Shown here in pieces: positions 1 to 8,540 of a stretch of 15,262 nt of DNA; the stretch's first letter is position 1, and every line of letters starts with the position of its first letter. Below the pieces are notes generated by a model. It had not been told where the DNA came from and did not search any database. It worked only from the letters and a program-made list of their open reading frames with translations. The stretch is taken from positions 1-15,262 of the forward strand of contig DVIR01000071.1 in assembly GCA_018711085.1 (NCBI GenBank), read 5' to 3'. Position numbers and translations under genes: made by a program. Source of the stretch: Faeciplasma gallinarum. GTDB lineage: Bacteria; Bacillota; Clostridia; Oscillospirales; Ruminococcaceae.

Positions 1-1
1 T

Positions 2-424
2 ATGATTGTTTTTTGGAGCATTGTTTTGGTGGCGACACTGGTAGTTGAGCTTGCGACTTCGCAGATGGTGTCAATATGGTTTTCCTGTGCATCGGTTATA
101 CCGATAGTGCTTGCGTGCTTTGACGCTCCGGAATGGGTGCAAATCTGTGCGTTTGTTGCTATGTCAGTGCTTTTGCTCATCCTCACAAGGCCGTTTGTGA
201 AAAAAGTTAAAAAGCAGCCCGAGAGGACAAACATCGACATGATCATCGGCACGGATGCAATTGTAACCGAGACAATACATAACGAGCTGTCTGAAGGCAG
301 GGTGATGGTCAGCGGCGTTTCGTGGAAGGCTTTGAGCCGAGACGGAAGTGTTATAGAAAAGGGTCAGACGGTTAAAATAATGGCAATAGACAGTGCAAAG
401 CTCATTGTGTCAAAAATAAACTGA
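2..424 (+). CDS. NfeD-like short membrane protein
   Basis: Small membrane protein of the short NfeD type (140 aa). The N-terminal half is hydrophobic, with about three membrane segments near residues 2-19, 23-40 and 46-66. A basic patch (KKVKKQ) follows, then a soluble C-terminal part, about residues 75-140, with the glycine/valine-rich pattern of the NfeD OB-fold (GTDAIVTETI, GRVMVSGVSWKA, GQTVKIMAID). NfeD proteins partner SPFH/stomatin proteins in membrane microdomains, and the next gene, 19 nt downstream, is exactly such a protein. The ATG lies at the second base of the window and reads like a natural family N-terminus, but its ribosome binding site is outside the window and a start further upstream cannot be excluded. 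The long protease-bearing NfeD form is ruled out by length. Confidence 0.87.
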   Translation: MIVFWSIVLVATLVVELATSQMVSIWFSCASVIPIVLACFDAPEWVQICAFVAMSVLLLILTRPFVKKVKKQPERTNIDMIIGTDAIVTETIHNELSEGRVMVSGVSWKALSRDGSVIEKGQTVKIMAIDSAKLIVSKIN

Positions 425-443
425 TTTTCAGGGGGAAAAATTT

Positions 444-1403
444 ATGATTTTCATTCTAATAGTAATTATAGTTCTCATCTTGCTTCTCGTTATAGGAAAC
501 TTCAAAATCGTTCCGCAGGCTCAGGTATATGTAGTCGAAAGGCTCGGTGCGTTTAACCGCGAGCTTCACACCGGTCCGCACATGATTTTCCCGATAATAG
601 ACAAGGTGGTCAAAAAGATTTCGATCAAGGAGCAGGTTGCAGATTTTAAACCACAGCCTGTTATCACAAAGGACAACGTAACAATGCAGATTGACACGGT
701 TGTGTTCTTCCAGATAACAAACGCAAAGCTGTACACATACGGTGTGGATCGACCCATATCCGCAATCGAAAACCTCACCGCGACGACTTTAAGAAACATC
801 ATCGGTGAAATGGAGCTTGATGCTACGCTCACCTCGCGTGACACCATCAACACCAAGATAACGGTGGTTCTTGATGAGGCGACCGACCGCTGGGGCATAA
901 AAGTAAACAGAGTCGAGCTTAAAAACATCATTCCTCCCCGCGAAATACAGGATGCCATGGAAAAGCAGATGAAGGCTGAACGTGAGCGCCGTGAAAAGAT
1001 ACTTCAGGCAGAGGGTGAAAAGAAGTCTCAGATACTTGTTGCCGAAGGTGAAAAGGAATCAAAGATTTTAAGAGCCGAAGCCGAAAAGCAGGCTGAAATA
1101 CTCAAGGCTGAAGCCGAAAAGCAGGCTATGATACTCAAAGCGTCAGCCGTCAAGGAGCAGAAGATGCTTGAGGCGGAGGGTGAAGCTAAGGCTATCGAAG
1201 TTGTTCAGACAGCGCTTGCGCAGAGCCTTGTAAAGCTTAACGAGGCAAATCCGAACGAGCGGGTAATTGCTCTAAAGAGCCTTGAAGCGTTTGAAAAGGC
1301 TGCGGACGGCAAGGCGACCAAGATAATTATCCCCTCTGAGATACAGGGTATAGCAGGTCTTGTTTCAAGCATAAAGGCCATAGCTGAAAACGACGCCAAG
1401 TAA
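444..1403 (+). CDS. SPFH domain / stomatin-prohibitin-like membrane protein
   Basis: Membrane-anchored scaffold protein of the SPFH (stomatin/prohibitin/flotillin/HflKC) family, 319 aa, closest in layout to QmcA/stomatin. Residues 1-20 are a very hydrophobic anchor. The SPFH domain follows (about 20-180), with the typical AQVYVVERLGAF and ITKDNVTMQIDTVVF stretches and WGIKVNRVELKNI near its end. Residues 175-255 form a long Glu/Lys/Ala coiled coil built of 11-residue repeats, and a hydrophobic Ile/Val-rich tail follows. The start is supported by GGGGGA about 8 nt upstream of the ATG. The gene is co-transcribed with the NfeD-like gene, a conserved partnership, and is followed by an intrinsic terminator. 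By family analogy it organises membrane domains or regulates membrane proteases; the specific client is unknown. Confidence 0.93.
   Translation: MIFILIVIIVLILLLVIGNFKIVPQAQVYVVERLGAFNRELHTGPHMIFPIIDKVVKKISIKEQVADFKPQPVITKDNVTMQIDTVVFFQITNAKLYTYGVDRPISAIENLTATTLRNIIGEMELDATLTSRDTINTKITVVLDEATDRWGIKVNRVELKNIIPPREIQDAMEKQMKAERERREKILQAEGEKKSQILVAEGEKESKILRAEAEKQAEILKAEAEKQAMILKASAVKEQKMLEAEGEAKAIEVVQTALAQSLVKLNEANPNERVIALKSLEAFEKAADGKATKIIIPSEIQGIAGLVSSIKAIAENDAK
1041..1139 (+). repeat. 33-bp in-frame tandem repeats encoding an 11-residue coiled-coil unit
   Basis: Inside the SPFH gene, units at 1074-1106 and 1107-1139 are nearly identical in DNA and encode AEAEKQAEILK and AEAEKQAMILK. A more diverged unit precedes them at 1041-1073 (AEGEKESKILR). 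Further degenerate 11-residue units extend on both sides, covering about residues 189-254. The period fits a hendecad coiled coil. Confidence 0.85.
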
Positions 1404-1420
1404 GTTTTGCGGCAATAACC

Positions 1421-1452
1421 AAACCTCCCCGCGTGATGCGTGGGAGGTTTTT
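1421..1452 (+). terminator. Intrinsic terminator of the nfeD-SPFH operon
   Basis: A 9-bp perfect stem, AAACCTCCC (1421-1429) with GGGAGGTTT (1442-1450), is extended by three inner GC pairs across a bulge and runs into five T residues (1448-1452). It lies 18 nt after the SPFH stop codon and 35 nt past the stop of convergent dnaE. On the minus strand the hairpin is the same but the T-tract is poor, so it mainly serves the plus strand and may help dnaE termination. Confidence 0.85.
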
Positions 1453-1486
1453 CTTATGTCGATATATCAGTTGCGTCTTACACGCA

Positions 1487-4400
1487 TCAGCGGCGAAATC
1501 TGACGTTGTCCTCGCCGCATGCCTTATACAGCTCCGAAAGCAGCTTATCGGATATATCAACGTTTGACGCGCCCTTCAGAGCTGTCAGCTTTTTTAGGTC
1601 GGAAAGGTACACAAGCAGTTTTCCCCCGCCCGGGTATCTTGCAGATATATCCCGCAGGCTTTCAACCGCGTGTCTGTCCGTTGAGGCAATCCTCACGCAT
1701 ATCGGGTGAGCGCTTACAGCCTCTATATAGCTGTCGGCGGGAATAATCTCATCGGCCAATATTTTAGGCGGCTCATCCTCTCTGGCGGAAATCTTTCCTT
1801 TGATATAAAGAGCGGAGTTTTCATACATTAGCTCGCGCGTTTTGTCATAAAGGTTCGGGAACACTATCACCTCAATATCGCCGGTGGCGTCCTCCACTCC
1901 TGCAAAGCACATCTGCTGACCTTTTTTAGTTACAAGGGGCTTTTTTGTCCTCAGGAGCGCTATTATGCTTACTTGCTTGGAATCGTTTTTTAAGTCGCGA
2001 TCCTGTTTGCCGTCAAATTCATCCGATATGTTTTTAACGGATGTGATTTCACATGCCGCAAGCCACTGAGAATACTTTGCCAAGGGGTGGCCCGAAATAT
2101 ACACTCCGAGCGTTTCCTTTTCCATTTCCAAAAGCTTTTGCATGGGATACTCCTCGACGTCGGGAAGGGTCATTTGAAGCTCGCTTGCTCCACCGCCCGC
2201 ATCGCCGGTGCCGCCGAACAAATCAAGCTGTCCTTCGATGCTTTCCCTGTTTTTTTCGGCAACGGCGTTTAACATAAGGTCGTATCCGGAAAGCATCTTG
2301 CGGCGGTTGTTTTCAAGGCTGTCAAACGCCCCGCTCATTATAAGGCACTCTATAGCCCTTGTTGTCAGCTCCTTGCCGTACATTCTCGAGATGAAATCAT
2401 ACAGCGACAAAAATCTGCCGTTTTTCTCCCGCTCCGATATTATCTCACGGATAGCTCCGCGTCCGAGGCTCTTTATTGCAAGTAGTCCAAAGCGTATGCC
2501 GTCCTCTTCCGAAACAAATCCCTCCATGCTCAGGTTTATGTCGGGGCCGAGAACCTTTACGCCCTTTGACTCGCACTCGGCGGTGTATTCTGTCACCTTT
2601 GTGCTGTTGTCCAAGACGCTTGTAATGAGCGCGGACATGTACTCCTTAAAGTAATGACGCTTTAAGTACGCCGTCTCGTATGACAGGGTGGCGTATGCGG
2701 CGGCGTGGGATTTGTTGAAGGCATAGGATGCAAAGCTTGTCATGTCGTCAAACAGCTCGTTTGCAGCCTTTTCGGATATGCCGTTTGCAACGCATCCGGG
2801 GCAGTTTACGCTTCCGTCGGGATTTTTCTCGCCGTAAACAAACGCCTTCCGCTCGTTTTCAAGCACGGAATGTTTCTTTTTTGCCATAGCCCTTCTCACA
2901 ATATCGGCTCTGCCATAGGAATATCCCGCAAGGCTTCTGAATATCTGCATGACCTGCTCCTGATAAACTATGCATCCGTATGTGACCTCAAGTATAGGCT
3001 TCAGCTGAGGTATCTTATAGACTATTCCGCTTTTATTGTGGCGGTTTTTTATATATGTCGGGATAGAGTCCATAGGCCCGGGGCGGTAAAGAGATATTAC
3101 CGCTATCAGGTCTTCTATGTTCTCCGGCACAAGCTTCACAATAGTATTTGTCATGCCGGCAGATTCAAACTGGAACACGCCCACCGTGTCGCCGTCCGCA
3201 AGCATTTTAAACACAGACGGATCGTCAAGCGGTATCTTTTCTATGTCGAAATCCGGCTCGGTGCGATGTATGCTTCTCACGGCATCGCGTATTACCGTCA
3301 GGTTCCTAAGACCCAAAAAGTCTATTTTGAGAAGTCCCAGGCTTTCAAGTACAGTCATGGTATACTGCGTGACGAGCTGTCCGTCGTTTGTCATAAGCGG
3401 CACATAGTCAGACACAGGTCCCGCGGTTATGACAACTCCGGCGGCATGGGTCGAGCAGTGGCGGGGCATTCCCTCCACCTTCATCGCCATGTCAAGAAGG
3501 TTTTTTATCTCATCGGAATTATCGCACATCTGCTTAAATTCCTTATCTGAAGAAAGGGCCTCAGATATGCTCATCCCGAACGGTATTGCCTTTGCAACCT
3601 TATCGGCAAGGCTGTACGGATACGCCATGGCCCTTGCGCAGTCTCTGACGGCGTTTTTTGCCGCCATGGTTCCGAATGTGACGATCTGGGCAACATGATC
3701 CTCGCCGTAACGCCTCTTTACGTAATCTATCACATCCTGCCTGCCCTCGATACAAAAATCTATATCAAAATCGGGCATGGACACTCTTTCAGGGTTTAAA
3801 AATCTTTCAAAGAGAAGGTTGTATTTTATCGGGTCTATGCCTGTTATGCCTATGCAGTATGCTACAAGGCTTCCCGCTCCGGATCCCCTTCCCGGGCCTA
3901 CCGGTATTTTATGTGTCTTTGCGTAATGAATAAAATCCCATACAATGAGGTAGTAGTTTACATAGCCCATTCCAACTATGACGCTCAGCTCATACTCAAG
4001 TCTTTGTCTTAACTCATCCGTTACAACATCGTATCTTTGTTTAAGCCCGTCATAGCTCATGTCCCGCAAAAACTTTTCGTTATCCGAAACGCCTTCAAGC
4101 TTAAATGCGGGTATTTTTGTGACGCCGAATTCAAACTCCACGCAGCACTTATCCGCTATCTCTACGGTGTTGGCGATGGCATCCTCATGTCCCGGGAATA
4201 GAGCAAGCATCTCATCTGCCGTTTTAAGATAAAACTCATCTGTAGGAAAGCTCATGCCGTTTGGGTCGTCAACGGTTGTATTTGTTGAAATGCACATGAG
4301 TATTTTCTGTGCCGGAGCGTCAGATTTATCTATATAATGAGCGTCGTTTGTCGCGGCAAGCTTTACGCCGGTTTCTTTCGACAGCTTATATTGATAAACG

Positions 4401-4954
4401 AGTATATTCTCCTCGTCAGCAAACTTGTGGTTTTGGATTTCTATATAATAATCCTCTCCGAAAAGCTCTTTATATCTTAAAACAGTCTCTTTTGCCGATT
4501 CATAATCGCCGCTTGAAAGGTTTCTTGAAACCTCGCCGGCAAGGCATCCCGAAAGGCAGACAAGCCCCTCGTGATACATCTTCAAAAGCTCAAAATCAAC
4601 TCTCGGCTTGTTGTAAAAGCCCTCTATATACGCTCTTGAGACGAGCTTGCAGAGGTTTTTATAGCCCTGTTCGTTTTTGCACAAAAGTATGAGATGATAT
4701 GGCGTGTCAAGCCTGCCGCGCTTATCAAACCTTGTTCTGGGGGCAACATACACCTCGCAGCCGATTATCGGCTTCACGCCTTGACGCTTGCATTCGTTAT
4801 AAAACTCAACAGCGGCAAAAATATTGCCGTGATCGGTCACGGCAACTGCGCCCATTCCCATTTTGCTCACACGGGAAACAAGCTGCTTGAGCCGGCACGC
4901 ACCGTCAAGCAGCGAATATTCACTGTGAACATGCAAATGAACGAATTCGGGCAT
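1487..4954 (-). CDS. dnaE: DNA polymerase III subunit alpha (DnaE)
   Basis: C-family replicative DNA polymerase catalytic subunit, 1155 aa, close to the usual DnaE length. The N-terminal PHP domain (about 1-280) opens with HLHVHSEYSLLDG and retains the expected metal-ligand positions H8, H10, D17, H42, E67, H87, C137, D204 and H206. The polymerase core carries PDFDIDF, with catalytic D397 and D399, and IDFLGLRNL, with the third aspartate D545. A helix-hairpin-helix/fingers region follows, then an OB-fold at about 990-1075 (VSIIALLRTKKP onward). No DnaQ-type exonuclease insertion is present, so this is DnaE rather than PolC. The ATG has AGAGG about 8 nt upstream, inside the 3' end of whiA; the gap to whiA is 3 nt, suggesting translational coupling. 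In most Firmicutes DnaE works beside PolC; which role it has here cannot be read from the window. Confidence 0.97.
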   Translation of the reverse strand: MPEFVHLHVHSEYSLLDGACRLKQLVSRVSKMGMGAVAVTDHGNIFAAVEFYNECKRQGVKPIIGCEVYVAPRTRFDKRGRLDTPYHLILLCKNEQGYKNLCKLVSRAYIEGFYNKPRVDFELLKMYHEGLVCLSGCLAGEVSRNLSSGDYESAKETVLRYKELFGEDYYIEIQNHKFADEENILVYQYKLSKETGVKLAATNDAHYIDKSDAPAQKILMCISTNTTVDDPNGMSFPTDEFYLKTADEMLALFPGHEDAIANTVEIADKCCVEFEFGVTKIPAFKLEGVSDNEKFLRDMSYDGLKQRYDVVTDELRQRLEYELSVIVGMGYVNYYLIVWDFIHYAKTHKIPVGPGRGSGAGSLVAYCIGITGIDPIKYNLLFERFLNPERVSMPDFDIDFCIEGRQDVIDYVKRRYGEDHVAQIVTFGTMAAKNAVRDCARAMAYPYSLADKVAKAIPFGMSISEALSSDKEFKQMCDNSDEIKNLLDMAMKVEGMPRHCSTHAAGVVITAGPVSDYVPLMTNDGQLVTQYTMTVLESLGLLKIDFLGLRNLTVIRDAVRSIHRTEPDFDIEKIPLDDPSVFKMLADGDTVGVFQFESAGMTNTIVKLVPENIEDLIAVISLYRPGPMDSIPTYIKNRHNKSGIVYKIPQLKPILEVTYGCIVYQEQVMQIFRSLAGYSYGRADIVRRAMAKKKHSVLENERKAFVYGEKNPDGSVNCPGCVANGISEKAANELFDDMTSFASYAFNKSHAAAYATLSYETAYLKRHYFKEYMSALITSVLDNSTKVTEYTAECESKGVKVLGPDINLSMEGFVSEEDGIRFGLLAIKSLGRGAIREIISEREKNGRFLSLYDFISRMYGKELTTRAIECLIMSGAFDSLENNRRKMLSGYDLMLNAVAEKNRESIEGQLDLFGGTGDAGGGASELQMTLPDVEEYPMQKLLEMEKETLGVYISGHPLAKYSQWLAACEITSVKNISDEFDGKQDRDLKNDSKQVSIIALLRTKKPLVTKKGQQMCFAGVEDATGDIEVIVFPNLYDKTRELMYENSALYIKGKISAREDEPPKILADEIIPADSYIEAVSAHPICVRIASTDRHAVESLRDISARYPGGGKLLVYLSDLKKLTALKGASNVDISDKLLSELYKACGEDNVRFRR

Positions 4955-4957
4955 ATT

Positions 4958-5953
4958 TTATTCCTCTCTTTTGTCTGTATCCTTCGCCTTAGGAGTGCCG
5001 CCGGAAGCGTTTTGCCTCAGCGACAGCTCACGGGCGATTTCTTCTATCCTTTGAAAGCGATGATTAGCGCCTGATTTTGAAAGCGGCGGGTCAAACTCCT
5101 CCGACAGTTCGCTGAGCGTCATCTCAGGGTGCATGAGTCTCATGTCTGCTATCTGTCTCAGCTCATCGCTCAGCTGTGACAAGCCGCCCTCAGACGACTC
5201 TATGATTTTTATGGCGGCTATCTGCCTTGCCGAGGAACGGTTTTGGCGTTCGCAGTTTGCAGTATCGCAGTTTGTCGCCCTGTTTGCGCGGTTGCGTATG
5301 TCTTTAAATATCTTTACGTTCATCAGCTCAAGGCTTGACATCGGAGCGCCTATAAAGGTAAGCACATCTTCTATCCCCTCGCTGCCCTTGAGGTACAAAA
5401 TGTTTTCCCCGCGGCGGCAGGTATATTTCATGTTTACGCCGAGTCTCTCTATAAGCATCTGACGAATTTGCCCGCACAGGTTTTCCGTCGGCAGCGAAAG
5501 CTCCAGATGGTACTCCTTGTCCGGAGACGATATACTTCCGCAAGCTATGAATATCCCGCTTAAAAACGTGCCGAAGTACTTTTCTCCCAAGCCGTTTGCT
5601 GCATCGAGAAGTTTTTCGTCTGACATGCCGCTTATTCTCAATCTTTGAGAAATCTTTTCTATATCGGTCGGGTCAAGCACCGATACGGAGTAGGTCGGCG
5701 CCCTGCCCCTTGAGCGGATTACGTCATATATGGCGGCGTTCTCGTTTTCCGAGGCATGCCTCACAAGCCTTAAAAACAGCTCTAAGCATATTTCGCTGTC
5801 GGTGCGCAGGGTGATCCCGCCCGCGCGCTCGCTTAAAAGCAAAAGTCCGATAAGGCAAGCGTCCGATTTCTTTCTTCCGGTGACGCTTTTTTCGGACTCT
5901 GACTTTACTTTATATGAAAATGTCTCTTTTGATTTTAACCTCATTGCACTCAC
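4958..5953 (-). CDS. whiA: DNA-binding protein WhiA
   Basis: WhiA, 331 aa from the upstream GTG: a DNA-binding protein derived from a LAGLIDADG homing-endonuclease fold with a C-terminal helix-turn-helix. It controls sporulation genes in Streptomyces and affects division and chromosome segregation in Bacillus. The endonuclease-like part includes the family stretch FLSGIFIACGSISSPDKEYH. The C-terminal domain has the diagnostic ATNCDTAN and PPLSKSGANHR segments. A polar tail of about 20 residues (SGGTPKAKDTDKREE) follows the HTH. The start is uncertain: GTG at 5953 lies 7 nt after the rapZ stop, while ATG at 5944, three codons in, is equally plausible; neither has a strong Shine-Dalgarno, which suggests coupling to rapZ. 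The usual neighbour yvcK is missing upstream. Confidence 0.95.
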   Translation of the reverse strand: MSAMRLKSKETFSYKVKSESEKSVTGRKKSDACLIGLLLLSERAGGITLRTDSEICLELFLRLVRHASENENAAIYDVIRSRGRAPTYSVSVLDPTDIEKISQRLRISGMSDEKLLDAANGLGEKYFGTFLSGIFIACGSISSPDKEYHLELSLPTENLCGQIRQMLIERLGVNMKYTCRRGENILYLKGSEGIEDVLTFIGAPMSSLELMNVKIFKDIRNRANRATNCDTANCERQNRSSARQIAAIKIIESSEGGLSQLSDELRQIADMRLMHPEMTLSELSEEFDPPLSKSGANHRFQRIEEIARELSLRQNASGGTPKAKDTDKREE

Positions 5954-5960
5954 ATCTTTT

Positions 5961-6815
5961 TTACAGGTTTATGTGCCTGTGGTCTACGGTTACGTTTGCG
6001 CCGGAGGATTTTAAGCATTCAGCCATTCTCCTTGCAAAGCTCACCGAGCGATGCTTTCCACCGGTGCATCCGAACGCTATGACAAGCATCGCCTTGCCCT
6101 CCTGTTCATACAGCGGCAGCATATAGCTTATCAGGCTATGCATCCTGTCGAACACCTCGTTCGACTCCTTGCAGCTCATTACATAGTCATACACATCGTC
6201 GTCAAGTCCGGTTTTATACTTTAAGCTCTGGACATAAAACGGGTTCGGCAGGCACCTCACATCAAAGACGAGGTCGGCGTCCTTTGGTATGCCGTACTTG
6301 AATCCGAACGAAACGACGTTTACTATCATTCCGCTTTCACGGTCGGCAAACAGATCCTTTAGCTTCATTTTAAACTCTGCCGTGCCCAAAGATGTGGTGT
6401 CTATGTAATAGTCGGCTGATTCCTTGGCCTCAAGCGTTATTTTGCGCTCCATTTCTATTGCTTTTACAAGGCTTCCGAAGGCTTCTTCATCGAGCGGGTG
6501 GCGTCTTCTTGTCTCCTTATAGCGTTTGACGAGTGTGTCGTCATCCGCATCTACAAACAGCACCTTGACGTTGACGTCGTGTATTTTCAGCGCCTGTATG
6601 CCGCTTTTGAATTTTGTGAAAAGCTCGCCGGAGCGAATATCCACGGCAACCGCAATCTTATTTATCAAGCTGTCCGACCTGACTATGAACTCCGCCACGC
6701 TAAGCAAAAGCTCCGGCGGCATATTGTCAATGCAGTAGTAGCCAATATCCTCAAAAAACTTTGAGGCAGTAGACTTGCCCGCTCCGGACATTCCCGTTAT
6801 AACGACTATCTTCAT
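5961..6815 (-). CDS. rapZ: RapZ/YvcJ nucleotide-binding protein (RNase adapter family)
   Basis: RapZ family P-loop protein, 284 aa from the chosen start. In E. coli RapZ senses glucosamine-6-phosphate and guides RNase E to the sRNA GlmZ; the Bacillus relative YvcJ binds and hydrolyses GTP/ATP. The Walker A motif GMSGAGKST lies at residues 8-16. FVDADDDTLVKRYKETRRRHPL-like sequence is near 88-108. The C-terminal domain has GFKYGIP, DLVFDVRCLPNP and the signature FGCTGGKHRSV, ending VDHRHINL. The open frame continues upstream to a TTG at 6851 overlapping murB's stop, but ATG 6815 has GGGGGA 7 nt before it and gives exactly the normal family length. The gene sits between murB and whiA as in many Firmicutes, though yvcK is absent. 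Confidence 0.95.
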   Translation of the reverse strand: MKIVVITGMSGAGKSTASKFFEDIGYYCIDNMPPELLLSVAEFIVRSDSLINKIAVAVDIRSGELFTKFKSGIQALKIHDVNVKVLFVDADDDTLVKRYKETRRRHPLDEEAFGSLVKAIEMERKITLEAKESADYYIDTTSLGTAEFKMKLKDLFADRESGMIVNVVSFGFKYGIPKDADLVFDVRCLPNPFYVQSLKYKTGLDDDVYDYVMSCKESNEVFDRMHSLISYMLPLYEQEGKAMLVIAFGCTGGKHRSVSFARRMAECLKSSGANVTVDHRHINL

Positions 6816-6822
6816 AACACAT

Positions 6823-6828
6823 TCCCCC
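6823..6828 (-). promoter_or_regulatory. Ribosome binding site fixing the rapZ start
   Basis: GGGGGA on the minus strand, 7 nt before ATG 6815. It lies between the murB stop (6848-6850) and the ATG, and decides against the upstream TTG (6851) and ATG (6842), which would add 9-12 residues with no family counterpart. Confidence 0.75.
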
Positions 6829-6847
6829 GTTTGCCGACGCATCAGCG

Positions 6848-7780
6848 TCAATCCACGAGTTTTATCTCACACTCAAGATCGTAACCCGTCTTTTCCTTTA
6901 CCGTTCGCTTAACATCTGATATCAGTTTAATTATATCGGCAGCAGTTGCGCCGTTTTTATTTATCACAAAGTTTGCATGCTTTTCGGAGACCTGCGCTCC
7001 GCCGACAGAGTATCCTTTAAGGCCGCTGTTCTCGATGACAAGTCCGGCATACGTGCCCTCAGGCCTTTTAAAAGTAGAACCTGCGCTCGGGTACTCAAGC
7101 GGCTGCTTTAAGCGCCTGCGCTCTATCAGCTCATCCATTCTCGACTTGATTTTATCGTAATCCGCGTCTTTAAGTGCAAACGAAGCGCTTACTATTATTT
7201 CTTTCGACGCCGTAAACCTGCTTGAGCGGTAGCCAAAGTCAAGCTCGGAGGCGGGATAGGTTTTAAGGTTGCCGTCTTTATCTATGCATGTTACGCTTTT
7301 TACAACGTCTTTCATCTCGCCGCCGAAAGCTCCTGCGTTCATATACACCGCTCCGCCGACAGTTCCGGGTATTCCCCATGCAAACTCCATTCCGCCTAAG
7401 TGATGCTCTAAAGCTGTTTTGCACACTCTTGAAAGCGTTGCACCGGCAGACGCGGTTATCACTCCCGATTCGACGGTTATTTCGGACATGTCCTCACCGA
7501 GTACAAAAACAGCTCCCGCGTACCCCTCGTCCCTGAAAAGGACGTTTGAACCGTTGCCCATTACAAAATATTTTATTCCAACCTGCTCAGCCTTTAAAAT
7601 AAGCGAAGAAAGCGTCTGCGGCGACTTTGGGAAGACCATGATGTCGCACTTTCCGCCGACTTTGAATGTGGTATGAGCGCTCAGCGGCTCGCCTGAAAGC
7701 GCTTTGCAGCCGCACTCCAAAGCAAGCGACTTTATTGCCGAGATTTTATCCGAGTCGGTATAACCCGTGTTATCTGTCAT
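6848..7780 (-). CDS. murB: UDP-N-acetylenolpyruvoylglucosamine reductase (MurB)
   Basis: Cytoplasmic FAD enzyme that uses NADPH to reduce UDP-GlcNAc-enolpyruvate to UDP-N-acetylmuramate, the second committed step of peptidoglycan precursor synthesis; 310 aa. FAD-binding segments are HTTFKVGG (36-43), NGSNVLF (76-82) and GIPGTVGGAVYMNAGAFG (136-153). Catalytic residues by family alignment are R185 (in GYRSSRF), S235 (in SAGSTFKRP) and E305 (in ECEIKLV). The tyrosine-loop insertion of E. coli-type enzymes is absent, so this is the shorter type II MurB common in Firmicutes. ATG 7780 has AAAGGA about 9 nt upstream and follows the PHP gene by 13 nt. Its position between hprK and rapZ matches the conserved Firmicute cluster. 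Confidence 0.97.
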   Translation of the reverse strand: MTDNTGYTDSDKISAIKSLALECGCKALSGEPLSAHTTFKVGGKCDIMVFPKSPQTLSSLILKAEQVGIKYFVMGNGSNVLFRDEGYAGAVFVLGEDMSEITVESGVITASAGATLSRVCKTALEHHLGGMEFAWGIPGTVGGAVYMNAGAFGGEMKDVVKSVTCIDKDGNLKTYPASELDFGYRSSRFTASKEIIVSASFALKDADYDKIKSRMDELIERRRLKQPLEYPSAGSTFKRPEGTYAGLVIENSGLKGYSVGGAQVSEKHANFVINKNGATAADIIKLISDVKRTVKEKTGYDLECEIKLVD

Positions 7781-7793
7781 TAGCTCTTTCCTT

Positions 7794-8525
7794 TCAAAGG
7801 GTAAGCTGCGGATGCTTTTTCAGTACCCTCTCTTTAATCTGCTCCCAATCGGAGTTTATTATAAGCTTTTTGGGGAAGTCGAGTTCGGTAAGTATCTTTT
7901 CCGAAACCGGAACAACTCCCACAGCATCCCAAAAATGCGCATCGGTGTTGACCACGATCGGAACCTCGTACTTTTTGCACGCTTCGAGCATGGGAACTAC
8001 GTTTTTAGCGGAGCCTTTTTTGAGCTTTATTGAGCTTTCGTTTACCTCAACAAGCTTGTCGTACTCTTTAAACGCCTTTACGGCTCTTTCATATTCAAAC
8101 GGGAAAAAGTCCGTGGTCGGGTGACCGATTACGTCGATATAGGGATTTTGGCAGACCTTTAAATAGCCGTCCGTGACCACCTTAGGGTCGGCAGGCTCAA
8201 AGTTTTCAAACATGTACTTATGGTACGACGCCACAACCCATTCAAGTTTTGAAATTGCCTTTTCGTCTATATCCACGTCGCCGTTATAATTATATATGTT
8301 TACCTCAGCGCCTTTAAGAACGGTTACACCGCATATGGTTCGGGGCAAAACTCTTAAATTCTGAAAATGCCATACGTGCGGAGCGTCGGGCATCATGTTA
8401 TAATGGTCGGTCATTGCGATTGCCTTTAAACCAATTTCGGCAGCCGCACGAGCGTTTTCGGTTATCGTCGAGTATGCATGCGTTGACGCAGCCGTATGCG
8501 TATGAAGATCAGCTTCGATAAGCAA
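7794..8525 (-). CDS. YcdX-type PHP domain phosphoesterase
   Basis: Single-domain PHP metal-dependent phosphoesterase, 243 aa from the chosen start, close to E. coli YcdX in length. Metal-ligand motifs are all present: ADLHTHT near the N-terminus (H8, H10), the family phrase STHAYST, TDHY, GAEVNI, GHPTTD and NTDAHF near the C-terminus. The substrate is not known; relatives are annotated as phosphatases, and histidinol phosphatases are a related PHP branch, but no histidine genes are nearby. The open frame extends to a GTG at 8549, but the TTG at 8525 has AGAGAGG 8 nt upstream and places the first strand and HTH motif where the family starts. It follows hprK by 65 nt and precedes murB by 13 nt, a common Clostridial arrangement. 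Confidence 0.88.
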   Translation of the reverse strand: MLIEADLHTHTAASTHAYSTITENARAAAEIGLKAIAMTDHYNMMPDAPHVWHFQNLRVLPRTICGVTVLKGAEVNIYNYNGDVDIDEKAISKLEWVVASYHKYMFENFEPADPKVVTDGYLKVCQNPYIDVIGHPTTDFFPFEYERAVKAFKEYDKLVEVNESSIKLKKGSAKNVVPMLEACKKYEVPIVVNTDAHFWDAVGVVPVSEKILTELDFPKKLIINSDWEQIKERVLKKHPQLTL

Positions 8526-8533
8526 AAATATTA

Positions 8534-8540
8534 CCTCTCT
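8534..8540 (-). promoter_or_regulatory. Ribosome binding site selecting a TTG start for the PHP gene
   Basis: AGAGAGG on the minus strand, 8 nt upstream of TTG 8525. The alternative GTG at 8549 lies upstream of this site and would place it within the coding sequence. Confidence 0.7.

Noticed and set aside
2705..3550. 281-codon open frame on the plus strand opposite dnaE
   Set aside because: It is antisense to the polymerase core, has no ribosome binding site or recognisable domain, and its composition follows the complement of dnaE codons.
6816..6851. N-terminal extension of rapZ to TTG 6851
   Set aside because: The added residues have no family match, and the strong ribosome binding site at 6823-6828 points to ATG 6815, giving the standard 284 aa.
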